26,223 nt of DNA from Ruminiclostridium sp. (GCA_021442645.1 JABUSR010000037.1:1-26223); one strand, 5' to 3'; numbered from the stretch's first letter, positions 16,305 to 24,765 are shown. Notes: generated by a model from the letters alone, not told the origin. Translations and numbers: made by a program.

Positions 16305-16333
16305 ATTATAGTATTCAATAGAGTAACTGTCAA
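16305..16333 (-). promoter_or_regulatory. Consensus sigma-A promoter of glnA
   Basis: On the minus strand TTGACA, exactly 17 bases, TATAAT: a perfect match to the vegetative consensus. A promoter this strong fits with downstream control by the leader hairpin. Confidence 0.9.
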
Positions 16334-16538
16334 GGGGAATCAAAGGCTGTGAAAGCGTTTTTGCATATCATTTCATTTTGCCGTCCCGATTATAGTTGGG
16401 GAAGGTGGGGCTGTCAAGGAGAAAGTACCATGTGAAACTTTTTTTGGCGCAGGTGTCAAAAACAGAGGTTTTTTGCAGGATAAGCACGGAGAGAACATCA
16501 TAAAGAAACAAGAGCTTACCCATTGCAAATTTCACGGA

Positions 16539-16566
16539 TTTATGGGAAAATAATATAGAATACAAT
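16539..16566 (+). promoter_or_regulatory. Candidate promoter of the purC-glmS-nadE group
   Basis: TTTATG, 16 bases, TACAAT. An overlapping alternative is TTCACG, 17 bases, TATAGA. The region is AT-rich and lies 65-100 bases before purC. The stretch from 16334 to 16530 otherwise shows nothing I can name. Confidence 0.4.
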
Positions 16567-16629
16567 CTGGGTCCCTATGTTCAGATGTAAGGGCCCCCGG
16601 CACGACTCGGTATAGAAAGGGATTGATTA

Positions 16630-17346
16630 ATGATGAAAAAGCTGGAACAGGTCTACGAAGGAAAAGCCAAGAAGGTTTATCGGACCGATGATGCGGAGCA
16701 GTTCATTGTGGAATACAAGGACGACGCTACTGCATTCAATGGGCTGAAGAAGGGAACAATTCTGGGTAAGGGAGCTATCAACAACCGCATGACCAACATG
16801 CTCATGCAGATGCTGGAGAAGAACGGCGTGCCTACCCACTTTGTAGAGGAGCTCAGTGATCGGGAGACCGTGGTACGGAAGGTCACCATCGTCCCCCTGG
16901 AAGTCATTATCCGCAATGTCTCCGCCGGTCATTTTGCCGAGCGATACGGCGTGGAAGAGGGCATCGTGTTTGAGGAACCTACTATCGAGTTCTCCTATAA
17001 GAACGATGACTTGGGGGATCCCCTCATCAACTCCTATCACGCTGCGGCCCTGAAGCTGGCATCCCAGGAGGAAATCGAGACCATCGTGACCATGGCATTC
17101 CGGGTCAACGAACTGTTGAAGGAATTCTTCCTGTCTGTGGGCATCCGCCTGGTGGACTTTAAGCTGGAGTTCGGACGGACCACCGATGGCAAGATTATCC
17201 TGGCTGATGAGATCTCTCCTGACACCTGCCGCCTGTGGGATAAAGAGACCAACGAGAAGCTGGATAAGGACAGATTCCGCCGTGATCTGGGCAATGTGGA
17301 AGGTGCATACCAGGAAGTGATGCGCCGTCTGATGGGTGAGCAGTGA
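16630..17346 (+). CDS. purC: Phosphoribosylaminoimidazole-succinocarboxamide synthase (SAICAR synthetase)
   Basis: A 238-residue enzyme of purine synthesis that joins CAIR and aspartate with ATP to give SAICAR. The N-terminus has the family's LYEGKAKKVY-type motif (VYEGKAKKVYRTDD) and the DDATAFNG segment. Later motifs are VVRKVTIVPLEVIIRNVSAG, SYKNDDLGDPLIN, LVDFKLEFG and LADEISPDTCRLWD. The start at 16630 (two adjacent ATG codons) has AAAGGGA about seven bases upstream. No other purine gene is nearby; it is followed by glmS after 79 bases in the same direction. Confidence 0.95.
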   Translation: MMKKLEQVYEGKAKKVYRTDDAEQFIVEYKDDATAFNGLKKGTILGKGAINNRMTNMLMQMLEKNGVPTHFVEELSDRETVVRKVTIVPLEVIIRNVSAGHFAERYGVEEGIVFEEPTIEFSYKNDDLGDPLINSYHAAALKLASQEEIETIVTMAFRVNELLKEFFLSVGIRLVDFKLEFGRTTDGKIILADEISPDTCRLWDKETNEKLDKDRFRRDLGNVEGAYQEVMRRLMGEQ

Positions 17347-17425
17347 GCACCCAAGGCCCTGCCGTAAGATTGCAATGAAGATCACGGGCTCACCGACCTG
17401 TGAGGAATAAAGGAGGAATACGCAG

Positions 17426-19252
17426 ATGTGTGGTATTGTCGGCTTCACCGGTAGCCAGAGTGCAGCCCCCATTCTGCTGGATGGACTGAAGAAACTGGAA
17501 TACAGAGGATATGACTCCGCCGGCATCGCCGTTCTGGGAGAGAACGGGATTCATATGGAAAAAGCCACCGGAAGGATCATGAATCTGGATGAAAAGATAA
17601 AGGGTGGCACGGCCCTGCCCGGTGCGTCCGGCATCGGGCATACCCGCTGGGCTACCCACGGAGAACCTACCGATGTGAATGCCCATCCCCATATGAGCAA
17701 CGACAGCAAGTTTGCCATCGTGCACAACGGTATCATTGAAAACTACGCTGTTTTGCGGGAAGAGCTCAAGGAGAAGGGCTTTGTGTTCAAGAGCGAGACC
17801 GACACTGAGGTCATCGTACACCTGCTGGACATGTACTATACGGGAGACCTGAAGAAGGCCGTCATGAAGACCGTAGCCCGGCTGGAGGGTGCCTATGCTC
17901 TGGGGATTCTGTGCGCTGAGGAGCCAGGCCGTCTAATCGCTACCCGCCACGCCGCCCCGCTGATTCTGGGCGTGGGTGTTGGTGAGAACTACTTCGCTTC
18001 TGATGTTACTGCACTGGTAGCCTACACAAAGAACGTGGTATATCTGGAGGACGGAGAAATCGCTGATATCACCCCCGAGACCATCACACTATATAACGAT
18101 CTGGGCCAGGAAATAAAGGTCAAAGTCACCCGCGTCGCCTGGGACATTGCCGCTGCTGAAAAGGGCGGCTATGAGCACTTCATGCTCAAGGAGATCATGG
18201 AGCAGCCCAACGCATTGAAGTCCACCATCGAACCACGAATCAAGGACGGGGAGATCGTTTTGGATGACTTCAGCCTTACCGATGAGGACCTAAAAAATAT
18301 CAACAAGGTGATGATTACCGCCTGCGGCTCGGCTTTCTATGCCGGCAGCGTGGGTAAGTACATCATCGAGGAGCTCTGCCGTATCCCCGTAGAGGCAGAC
18401 CTGGCTTCTGAGCTCCGCTATCGCAACCCCCTGGTGGATGAGCACACCCTGCTGGTGGTGGTTTCCCAGTCCGGTGAGACGGCGGACACCATCGCTGCAA
18501 TGAAGGAGTGCAAGGCCCGGGGAGCCAGGATTCTGGCCATTGTCAATGTGGTGGGCTCCACCATCGCCAAGCTGGCTGACGACGTGGTATACACCTGGGC
18601 AGGCCCCGAAATCGCTGTGGCCACCACCAAGGGCTATACCACACAGGTTTCCGTGATCCATATGCTGGCCGTATATATGGCCCGCCGTCTGGGTAGGATT
18701 ACCGATGAGGAAAACAAGGCCCTGGTGGAGGATATCCTCCAATTCCCCAGCCTGATTCAGCGGGCCATCGACCTGAACCCGGGGATCCAGGCTCTGGCAG
18801 AGAAGTACCACGGCCATAACAACATCTTCTTCATTGGCCGTAATCTGGACTATGCCGCCTGCATGGAGGGCTCTCTGAAACTGAAGGAGATATCCTACCT
18901 GCACTCGGAGGCTTATGGGGCCGGTGAGCTGAAGCACGGTACAATCGCCCTGATTGAAAAGGACCGTCCTGTCATTGCCCTGGCCTGCTACGAACGGCTC
19001 TTTGACAAGATGATGAGTAACATCAAAGAGGTCAAGGCCCGGGGCGCTCAGGTCCTGGCTGTGGTCCTGGAGGGGAATCGGCAAATCTTTGCTGAGGCCG
19101 ACGATGTGATTTTTGTGCCCAGGACGAACCCGCTGTTCAACTCCCTGCCGGAGATTGTTCCCCTACAGCTCTTTGCCTATTATGTGGCAAAGGCCAATGG
19201 CTGCGATATTGATAAGCCTAAGAATCTGGCGAAATCGGTTACTGTAGAATAA
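17426..19252 (+). CDS. glmS: Glutamine-fructose-6-phosphate aminotransferase (isomerizing)
   Basis: A 608-residue enzyme that makes glucosamine-6-phosphate, the first step towards cell-wall amino sugars, using glutamine and fructose-6-phosphate. The glutaminase domain begins MCGIVGFTG, with Cys2 as nucleophile after Met removal, and has YRGYDSAGIAV, GHTRWATHG and NGIIENY. Two SIS sugar domains follow (ACGSAFYAGSVGKYIIEEL, SQSGETADTIAA; then KLKEISYLHSEAYGAGELKHG), and the end is DKPKNLAKSVTVE. AAAGGAGG lies upstream at good spacing. Many Firmicutes carry the glmS ribozyme directly upstream of this gene. The gap here is only 79 bases and shows no ribozyme-like sequence, so control must differ. 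Confidence 0.96.
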   Translation: MCGIVGFTGSQSAAPILLDGLKKLEYRGYDSAGIAVLGENGIHMEKATGRIMNLDEKIKGGTALPGASGIGHTRWATHGEPTDVNAHPHMSNDSKFAIVHNGIIENYAVLREELKEKGFVFKSETDTEVIVHLLDMYYTGDLKKAVMKTVARLEGAYALGILCAEEPGRLIATRHAAPLILGVGVGENYFASDVTALVAYTKNVVYLEDGEIADITPETITLYNDLGQEIKVKVTRVAWDIAAAEKGGYEHFMLKEIMEQPNALKSTIEPRIKDGEIVLDDFSLTDEDLKNINKVMITACGSAFYAGSVGKYIIEELCRIPVEADLASELRYRNPLVDEHTLLVVVSQSGETADTIAAMKECKARGARILAIVNVVGSTIAKLADDVVYTWAGPEIAVATTKGYTTQVSVIHMLAVYMARRLGRITDEENKALVEDILQFPSLIQRAIDLNPGIQALAEKYHGHNNIFFIGRNLDYAACMEGSLKLKEISYLHSEAYGAGELKHGTIALIEKDRPVIALACYERLFDKMMSNIKEVKARGAQVLAVVLEGNRQIFAEADDVIFVPRTNPLFNSLPEIVPLQLFAYYVAKANGCDIDKPKNLAKSVTVE

Positions 19253-19315
19253 TTATGTTTTCCCAAGGGGATAAGACTCCGCTGGGGAAAAAACATCAAA
19301 AAGGAAGTTACTATC

Positions 19316-20044
19316 ATGCGCGATTATGCAGTAGAAACCCAGAAGAGGATCCAGTTCATCCGGGACGCCCTGGCGGAGGCCCATGCCGACGGCATTATCC
19401 TGGGTAACAGCGGTGGCAAAGACTCCGCCCTGGTGGGTATCCTGTGCAAGCTGGCCTGTGAGAACACCGAGAGCATTATCCTGCCCTGCAGCTCAAAGAG
19501 GAATTTCACCATTGACAAGGACGACGGCATGGAAGTTGCCAATAAGTTCGGAATCAAGACCCGCGTTCTGGACATTACCCCCCAGAAGGAGTTGGCCATG
19601 GAGGCCCTGTCCGGTATCACGGAGCTGAACCAGGCCGCTATCACGAACCTGGCACCTCGTCTGCGGATGATTACCCTTTATGCTGTGGCAGCCAGCGAGA
19701 ACCGTCTGGTGGCTGGCACCGGCAATGCCAGTGAGTACCACATGGGCTACTTCACCAAATGGGGCGATGGCGCCTTTGACCTGAATCCCATCGCTGACCT
19801 GACGGCAACCGAGGTCTTCGAGTACCTACGCTATCTGGAAGCTCCCTCTGCCGTTATCGAGAAGGCCCCCTCAGCCGGCCTCTTTGAAGGACAGACGGAT
19901 GAGCAGGACATGGGCGTGACCTATGCCGCTATTGACAAGTATATCACCACAGGTGAGGCAAACGACCAGGATAAGGCAATCATCGACCGCTACCATGCCC
20001 GCAGTGGCCATAAGCGCCGCCCGGCTCTGCGCTACGGCGAATAA
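19316..20044 (+). CDS. nadE: NH3-dependent NAD+ synthase
   Basis: A 242-residue synthase that amidates deamido-NAD with ATP and ammonia, the last step of NAD synthesis. The PP-loop motif SGGKDS is at residues 32-37. Other conserved parts are LPCSSKRNF, NLAPRLRMITLYAVA, LVAGTGNASEYHMGYFTKWGDGA, LNPIADLTATEVFEYLR and the terminal HKRRPALR. There is no nitrilase-like glutaminase domain, so it uses free ammonia. The gap after glmS (63 bases) holds an imperfect TTTTCCC/GGGGAAAA stem without a T-run; the gene is probably co-transcribed with glmS. A strong terminator follows. Confidence 0.94.
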   Translation: MRDYAVETQKRIQFIRDALAEAHADGIILGNSGGKDSALVGILCKLACENTESIILPCSSKRNFTIDKDDGMEVANKFGIKTRVLDITPQKELAMEALSGITELNQAAITNLAPRLRMITLYAVAASENRLVAGTGNASEYHMGYFTKWGDGAFDLNPIADLTATEVFEYLRYLEAPSAVIEKAPSAGLFEGQTDEQDMGVTYAAIDKYITTGEANDQDKAIIDRYHARSGHKRRPALRYGE

Positions 20045-20056
20045 ATAAGCAAAGTT

Positions 20057-20096
20057 TAAAAGATCCGCTGCCTGAGGACAGCGGATCTTTTCTTTA
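20057..20096 (+). terminator. Intrinsic terminator after nadE
   Basis: AAAAGATCCGCTG / CAGCGGATCTTTT, a 13-pair stem with an eight-base loop, then TCTTT. It ends the purC-glmS-nadE transcript. Confidence 0.88.
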
Positions 20097-20229
20097 GAAT
20101 GGACGCACGTAAAGATAGAAGATATTGGGAGCAGGGGAGAGGAGGAAGCACCGTCAAAAGGGGGTAAAGGACCATAAAAATCAAGGTTGTTTCTGGGGGA
20201 ATATCCTCCGGAGAAGCCCCTGCCGGGAA

Positions 20230-20258
20230 TTGACAAGGAGTGGGGAATTGAGTAAAAT
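20230..20258 (+). promoter_or_regulatory. Sigma-A promoter of rnpB
   Basis: TTGACA, 17 bases, TAAAAT. The predicted start is at about 20265, exactly where helix P1 of the RNA begins. The stretch from 20097 to 20229 shows no gene. Confidence 0.85.
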
Positions 20259-20264
20259 AGAATA

Positions 20265-20607
20265 GCAAGTGAGCCGGACAGCCGCGTGGACAGGCCGAAA
20301 GGCCGTTCATGAGGAAAGTCCGGGCTCCATAGGGCAAGGATAACGGGTAACGCCCGCCGAAGGCGACTTCAGGACAAGTGCAACAGAGAGATACCGCCTG
20401 GCTCTGCCAGGTAAGGGTGGAAAGGTGAGGTAAGAGCTCACCCGCCGGCTCGAAAGTGTCCGGTGCTGTAAACTCTATCCGGAGCAACACCGTGGAGGGG
20501 AATATGACCGGCCCGGTCTCCCCGGGGAGGTGGCTGGAGCGCACCGGCAACGGTGCGCCTAGATAGATGGCTGTCGAGAACAGAACCCGGCTTATAGGCT
20601 CGCTTGC
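20265..20607 (+). ncRNA. rnpB: RNase P RNA, bacterial type A
   Basis: Catalytic RNA of RNase P, which matures tRNA 5' ends. Both universally conserved core strands are present: GAGGAAAGTCCGGGCTCC (about 20311) and the 3' segment AGAACAGAACCCGGCTTA (about 20577-20594). Helix P1 pairs GCAAGTGAGCC (20265-20275) with GGCTCGCTTGC (20597-20607), which fixes both ends. Total length of about 343 bases and the layout suit type A. Flanking it downstream, 20623-20658 can form a long hairpin (GGCCCAC / GTGGGCC) without a T-run, possibly a processing or termination signal. Confidence 0.96.
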
Positions 20608-20710
20608 ATTGTCGTTTGTGAAGGCCCACCCGGCTTTTCTGCGGGAAAGCAGTGGGCCGTTCCAAACGGTTCCCTTGTATTATGTTTTGGTAAAAAGGAG
20701 GAGATACCCT

Positions 20711-21310
20711 ATGAGCAATCTTCCCGTCATTACGATTTCCAGAGAATATGGATCCGGTGGCCGCGCCATCGGCGAACGGGTGGCCAAGGAACTGGGCATC
20801 CCGTTCTATGATAAACAGCTCATCCTCATGGCAGCCAAGGAGAGCGGCCTGTCCGAGGAATATATCAAGAAGACCGAGCAGATGAAGTCTACCAGCTTCC
20901 TGTACGGCCTGTATATGGGGGCCCAGCAGCTGCCCATGAATGACCAGATTTTTCTGGTGCAGAGTAAGATTATCCGCCAGTTGGCTGAAGAGGGCCCCTG
21001 TGTCATCGTAGGCCGCTGTGCCGACTACATCCTGCGGGAGCGGGAGGACCTGCTGAGCGTTTTTGTCCACGCTCCTGCGGAATTCCGGGCCATGCGTGCC
21101 AAGAATGTCTATGAAAAGCAGTCTGGAAACATGGTGGACTTTGTGAAGAAAAAGGATAAGAAGCGGGCATCCTTCTACAATTACTTCTCCCAGAATAAAT
21201 GGGGCGATGCCCGTCACTATCATTTGTCTGTCAGCAGTGTCTACGGTGTGGATTTTGCTGCTACGGTTCTTAAGCAGGCGGCGGAGGCTTTCCCGGGAGG
21301 TGCCCGCTAA
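20711..21310 (+). CDS. Cytidylate kinase-like family protein
   Basis: A 199-residue P-loop kinase-like protein of the Cytidylate_kin2 family common in Firmicutes. A longer frame runs back into rnpB (20567); the start at 20711 (MSNLPVITISREYGSGGRAIGE) is chosen because AGGAGG precedes it and the nucleotide-binding loop then lies at residues 10-22. Later features are LGIPFYDKQLI, the GPCVIVGRCADYILR block with a central hydrophobic strand, and a Lys-rich helix (DFVKKKDKKRASFYNYF). The exact substrate is not established for this family. It lies one base upstream of the MATE gene's start codon, so they are probably co-transcribed. Confidence 0.85.
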   Translation: MSNLPVITISREYGSGGRAIGERVAKELGIPFYDKQLILMAAKESGLSEEYIKKTEQMKSTSFLYGLYMGAQQLPMNDQIFLVQSKIIRQLAEEGPCVIVGRCADYILREREDLLSVFVHAPAEFRAMRAKNVYEKQSGNMVDFVKKKDKKRASFYNYFSQNKWGDARHYHLSVSSVYGVDFAATVLKQAAEAFPGGAR

Positions 21311-21311
21311 G

Positions 21312-22700
21312 ATGAGTTCCCAGCCTCAACCGGCCAAGGAAAATGTCATGGGCACCATGCCCATCCCGAAATTGCTCATTACCATGTCCGCACCCATGAT
21401 GTTCTCTATGTTGATCCAGGCATTGTACAACGTGGTGGACAGTATGTTTGTCTCCAACATCAGCGAGGCGGCCCTGACTGCTGTTTCTCTGGCCTATCCG
21501 GTCCAGAACCTGATCATTGCCCTGGCTACCGGCACTGGCGTGGGCATTAATGCCCTCCTGTCCCGGAATTTGGGTGCACGGAATTTCACAACGGCCAACC
21601 GTGTGGCCAGCAATACCATCTTCCTCGGTATAGTTGGCAGTCTGCTGGTGGCTTTGATCGGTGCGGTCGGTACCCGGTTCTATTTCTCCATTCAGGTGAG
21701 TGACCCGGAAATCATTCAGATGGGATATGATTACCTGATTTGGATTACCGTCCTGTCCGTGGGATGTTTCGGCCAGGTCCTCCTGTCCAGACTGCTTCAA
21801 TCAACGGGAAAGACCTTCTACAGTATGGTCATCCAGTTGGTGGGTGCTTTGCTGAATATCATCCTGGACCCCATCCTCATCTTCGGACTGCTGGGATGCC
21901 CGACACTGGGCGTATCCGGCGCTGCGATTGCTACCGTTATCAGCCAGTTTGTGGGTGTGGGACTGGGCATCTATTTCAATTGGAAGAAGAACCCAGAGAT
22001 CAAGATTACCATGTCCGGGATGCGGCCCTCGCCCCAGGTAATCCTCCGGATTTACAGTGTGGGCCTGCCCTCGATCCTCATGCAGACAGTGCCGTCGGTC
22101 CTGATCTTCGGCCTCAACCAGATTCTGGTCAGCTTCTCCGAGACAGCTGCCGCCGTTTACGGCGTGTGGTTCAAGCTCCAGGGCTTTGCCTTCCTGCCCA
22201 TCATCGGAATGAACAACGGAGCTGTACCCATCATTGCCTTCAACTACGGGGCCCGGAAGCCGGACCGCATCGTAGAGACCATCAAACTGGCCATCAAGGT
22301 AGCCATAGGGATTATGGTGGGCGCCATTGCCATCTTCCAACTCATCCCGGATAAGCTGCTGGCCTGCTTCCAGGCGTCTCCTGAGATGATGTCTATCGGT
22401 GTGCCTGCTTTGCGGACCATGAGTCTGTGTTTCATTATTGGTGGCTTTACCATTGTGGCGTCCTCGGTGTTCCAGGCGCTGGGCAAAGGGCTTCTGAGCA
22501 TGAGTATTGCTGTGTTCCGCCAGCTTCTGCTGGTGTTCCCTCTGGCGTATCTGTTCTCCCTCTCCGGAAACCTCAATATGGTCTGGTGGGCTTTCCCTGT
22601 GGCGGAGGTTCTGGCGGGTCTGCTGGCGGCCTACTATATCAAGCGGATCTACGACCGGACCGTTCGGCCGTTGGCTGACGAAGGGTTTAAATTTGAGTGA
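21312..22700 (+). CDS. MATE family efflux transporter
   Basis: A 462-residue multidrug/toxin exporter of the MATE family with about twelve membrane spans. The frame is open further upstream (21207), but the start at 21312 directly follows the kinase stop, has GGGAGG eleven bases upstream, and gives the usual short cytoplasmic N-terminus before the first span (PKLLITMSAPMMFSMLIQALYNVVDSMFV). Conserved family segments include ALTAVSLAYPVQNLI, GVGINALLSRNLG and, near the middle, GMNNGAVPIIAFNYGARKPDR. It probably extrudes organic cations using Na+ or H+. Base composition matches the surrounding genes, unlike the second MATE gene at 24845. Confidence 0.92.
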   Translation: MSSQPQPAKENVMGTMPIPKLLITMSAPMMFSMLIQALYNVVDSMFVSNISEAALTAVSLAYPVQNLIIALATGTGVGINALLSRNLGARNFTTANRVASNTIFLGIVGSLLVALIGAVGTRFYFSIQVSDPEIIQMGYDYLIWITVLSVGCFGQVLLSRLLQSTGKTFYSMVIQLVGALLNIILDPILIFGLLGCPTLGVSGAAIATVISQFVGVGLGIYFNWKKNPEIKITMSGMRPSPQVILRIYSVGLPSILMQTVPSVLIFGLNQILVSFSETAAAVYGVWFKLQGFAFLPIIGMNNGAVPIIAFNYGARKPDRIVETIKLAIKVAIGIMVGAIAIFQLIPDKLLACFQASPEMMSIGVPALRTMSLCFIIGGFTIVASSVFQALGKGLLSMSIAVFRQLLLVFPLAYLFSLSGNLNMVWWAFPVAEVLAGLLAAYYIKRIYDRTVRPLADEGFKFE

Positions 22701-22855
22701 CCTGCTAACAGGCGAGAACAGGAAATGGTGTAGTAGAAAATAGTAGTATAAAAAATAAGAATTTAGTTAATTGGTCCGATTTAATTTGTTGTAGTTAGGA
22801 AGTATCATGAGTGTGTAGAGAAATGGGACGATAACAGTGCAAAAGATTAAAAACT

Positions 22856-22895
22856 TTGCAAAAAGCGTTTCTGCATTGTTAAAATCCCTTATAAT
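22856..22895 (+). promoter_or_regulatory. Candidate promoter of the second acyl-CoA dehydrogenase
   Basis: TTGCAA, 18 bases, TAAAAT; a perfect TATAAT follows at 22890-22895 but lacks a good -35 box. The remainder of the 22701-23016 gap is AT-rich and shows no gene. Confidence 0.4.
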
Positions 22896-23016
22896 CCCGA
22901 GAACAATTGCCCGATGCGGGGTTCCGGCAGAGGGCAGTGTTTTAGTCTGTCTGTATAGAGATATGGGCAGATGAATATATGTCAAACGACATCATTTTTT
23001 ATGGAGGTAGATTACC

Positions 23017-24183
23017 ATGCGTTTACTGAACGAAGAACAGAAGAAGTGGGTCGAAATCATCGGCGAGTTTGCTAAGAAGGAAATCGAGCCCATCATGCTG
23101 GATTGGGACAAGGTTGTTGATCCTTCCAAGGCTATCCCCTTCGACGCTTATGCAAAGGCATTCAAGCTGGGCCTGAACTCCTTCGAGATTCCCAAGGAAT
23201 TCGGCGGCAACAAGGTCTCCCTGGACGTTGCTGAAGTTATGTACGAAGAGATGGGCTACTATGACGGCAACTTCGCTTCCGTCATGCAGACCACCAACCT
23301 GGCTCTGAAGCCCATCCTGATCGGTGGCACCCCCGAGCAGGTTCAGTACTTTGCTAAGCACATCCTGGAAGGCAAGGGCTATGCAGCATTCGCTCTGACC
23401 GAGCCTCAGTCCGGTTCCGACGCTTCCAACGTTAAGACCACTGCTGTCAAGGACGGCGACGAGTGGGTCATCAACGGTGAGAAGTGCTTCATCACCAACG
23501 GCGGCGAAGCTGACATCGTCTGCGTCTTCGCTTCCACCGATCCCACCGCTGGCACCAAGGGCATCTCTGCTTTCATGGTTCCCACCAGCACCCCCGGCTT
23601 CTCCGTCACCAAGTACGAAGACAAGTCCGGCTTCCGCACCATCTCCACCTGCTCCCTGAAGTTCGACAACGTTCGCGTTCCCGCTGCTAACCTGGTTGGC
23701 GGTGAGGCAGGCCTGGGCAAGGGCTTCGGCTTCGCTATGAAGACCCTGGACAAGTCCCGTGCATGCGTCGGCGCTCTGGCGGTCGGTATCGCTCGCCGCG
23801 CTCTGGACGAAGCTATCGCTTTCGTCAAGGAGCGTGTCACCTTCGGTGCTCCCGTTTCCAAGCGTCAGGGCATCCAGTGGATGATCGCTGAGATGGCTAC
23901 CAAGATCGAGGCTTCCCGCCTGCTGGTCTCCCACGCTAACTACCTGCAGCAGAATGGCCTGCCCTTCTCCAAGGAAGCAGCTATGGCTAAGATGTTCGCT
24001 ACCGAGTCCGCAATGTCCGTCTGCACCGACGCTATCCAGCTGATGGGTGGTAAGGGCTACATGAAGGAAGACTGCGTTGAGAAGATCTGGAGAGACATCA
24101 AGGCTTACTGCATCTTCGAAGGCACCAACCAGATCCAGAAGATCGTTATCTCTGGCGCTGTCCTGTCCGGCAAGGGCCACTAA
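23017..24183 (+). CDS. Acyl-CoA dehydrogenase, second copy
   Basis: A 388-residue FAD-dependent acyl-CoA dehydrogenase, clearly diverged from the one at 6529-7671. Key motifs are ALTEPQSGSDASN, CFITNGGEADI, LKFDNVRVP, RVTFGAPVSKRQ, AIQLMGGKGYMKED and CIFEGTNQIQKIV, where Glu368 is the expected catalytic base. The start has GGAGGT eight bases upstream. Codon use is strikingly uniform (mostly GCT/GTT/TCC/AAG/CTG, few rare codons), which suggests very high expression. That bias also leaves the opposite strand open for almost the whole gene. It is monocistronic with a strong terminator. Substrate chain length cannot be told; a role in butyrate or amino-acid fermentation is inference. Confidence 0.9.
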   Translation: MRLLNEEQKKWVEIIGEFAKKEIEPIMLDWDKVVDPSKAIPFDAYAKAFKLGLNSFEIPKEFGGNKVSLDVAEVMYEEMGYYDGNFASVMQTTNLALKPILIGGTPEQVQYFAKHILEGKGYAAFALTEPQSGSDASNVKTTAVKDGDEWVINGEKCFITNGGEADIVCVFASTDPTAGTKGISAFMVPTSTPGFSVTKYEDKSGFRTISTCSLKFDNVRVPAANLVGGEAGLGKGFGFAMKTLDKSRACVGALAVGIARRALDEAIAFVKERVTFGAPVSKRQGIQWMIAEMATKIEASRLLVSHANYLQQNGLPFSKEAAMAKMFATESAMSVCTDAIQLMGGKGYMKEDCVEKIWRDIKAYCIFEGTNQIQKIVISGAVLSGKGH

Positions 24184-24229
24184 TTCTGTTCTACCGCTGC
24201 GCTTTGCGCAGACAGCAGAAAGTGCTTAA

Positions 24230-24267
24230 TAAAAAGAGGTCACCCGTTTGGGTGACCTCTTTTTTGC
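24230..24267 (+). terminator. Intrinsic terminator of the second acyl-CoA dehydrogenase
   Basis: AAAAAGAGGTCACCC / GGGTGACCTCTTTTT with loop GTTT, followed by T residues. A near-perfect bidirectional hairpin. Confidence 0.92.
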
Positions 24268-24454
24268 GTTCTATTGTTAATAAAGAAGCAGAACATAGAC
24301 AGGATACCAACCCCGCACGATTCCGTAAAATCGACAGCAGCGGCACATTTTATTAAAAATCATATAATTATTTTATGGCTATCCGGAATATTCTTTTGCA
24401 TTTTCAATCTATACAAGTGAAAGGCCTTTTGAGTACGTTGGAGAGGAGGCACGC

Positions 24455-24523
24455 ATGGAAGATAACCAGATCATCGACTTGTTTTGGAATGTGGAGTCGA
24501 TTGTTCTAAACGAATCAACATAG
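24455..24523 (+). pseudogene. Truncated start of a sigma-70 family sigma factor gene
   Basis: An ATG with GGAGAGGAGG upstream opens MEDNQIIDLFWN, which matches the usual first residues of a common Firmicute ECF-like sigma-factor group (M-[ED]-x-x-QII-[DE]-L-[FY]-W-x-R-S-E). After about codon 12 the similarity ends, and the frame stops at 24523 after 22 codons. No continuation is seen in other frames or in the rest of the window. The simplest reading is that the gene was cut by insertion or deletion at about 24490, where AT-richer sequence begins. The sigma-factor identity rests on a short stretch, so it is tentative. Confidence 0.45.
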
Positions 24524-24536
24524 TATCATTACTAAA

Positions 24537-24570
24537 ACGAAGCCCAGCGTTAAGTATCGCCGGGCTTCGT
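24537..24570 (-). terminator. Terminator-like hairpin just inside the AT-rich segment
   Basis: ACGAAGCCCAGCG / CGCCGGGCTTCGT with one mismatch and an eight-base loop. The T-run (CGTTTTAG) is on the minus-strand side, so it would stop leftward transcription. No minus-strand gene is recognised to its right. The stretch 24571-24706 shows no gene I can support. Confidence 0.5.
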
Positions 24571-24706
24571 AACGGATTAAGATTCCCTTTTGCCCAGAAA
24601 TTGTGGGAATTTGAACCGGCTAAGTGGGTCCTCAGTTTGACAATTCACTTGGATGCAAACAAGAGTAGTGTGTATCCGACAAACTGCAATCATATGAGAA
24701 AAAACA

Positions 24707-24735
24707 TTGACAAAGCTTAATTATCGTGTTACGCT
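24707..24735 (+). promoter_or_regulatory. Candidate promoter of the leader ORF and second MATE gene
   Basis: A perfect TTGACA, 17 bases, then a weak TACGCT. The predicted start at about 24742 lies just before the ribosome site of the leader ORF. Confidence 0.4.
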
Positions 24736-24765
24736 TCTTGAGATTCATCGGAGGGCTGATAATTC

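Noticed and set aside
17347..17425. glmS ribozyme
   Set aside because: The gap is too short and no catalytic-core sequence was recognised.
20567..20710. N-terminal extension of the cytidylate-kinase-like gene into rnpB
   Set aside because: The extension overlaps RNase P RNA, and the ribosome site and P-loop position support the start at 20711.
23023..24180. A 385-codon open frame on the minus strand opposite the second acyl-CoA dehydrogenase
   Set aside because: The plus-strand frame is an unmistakable enzyme; the antisense frame is open only because of codon bias and encodes a low-complexity Gly/Ala/Leu/Val/Asp-rich sequence.
24484..24720. A 78-codon frame in the AT-rich segment
   Set aside because: No ribosome site, no recognisable domain, and it contains a strong terminator-like hairpin; more likely non-coding.
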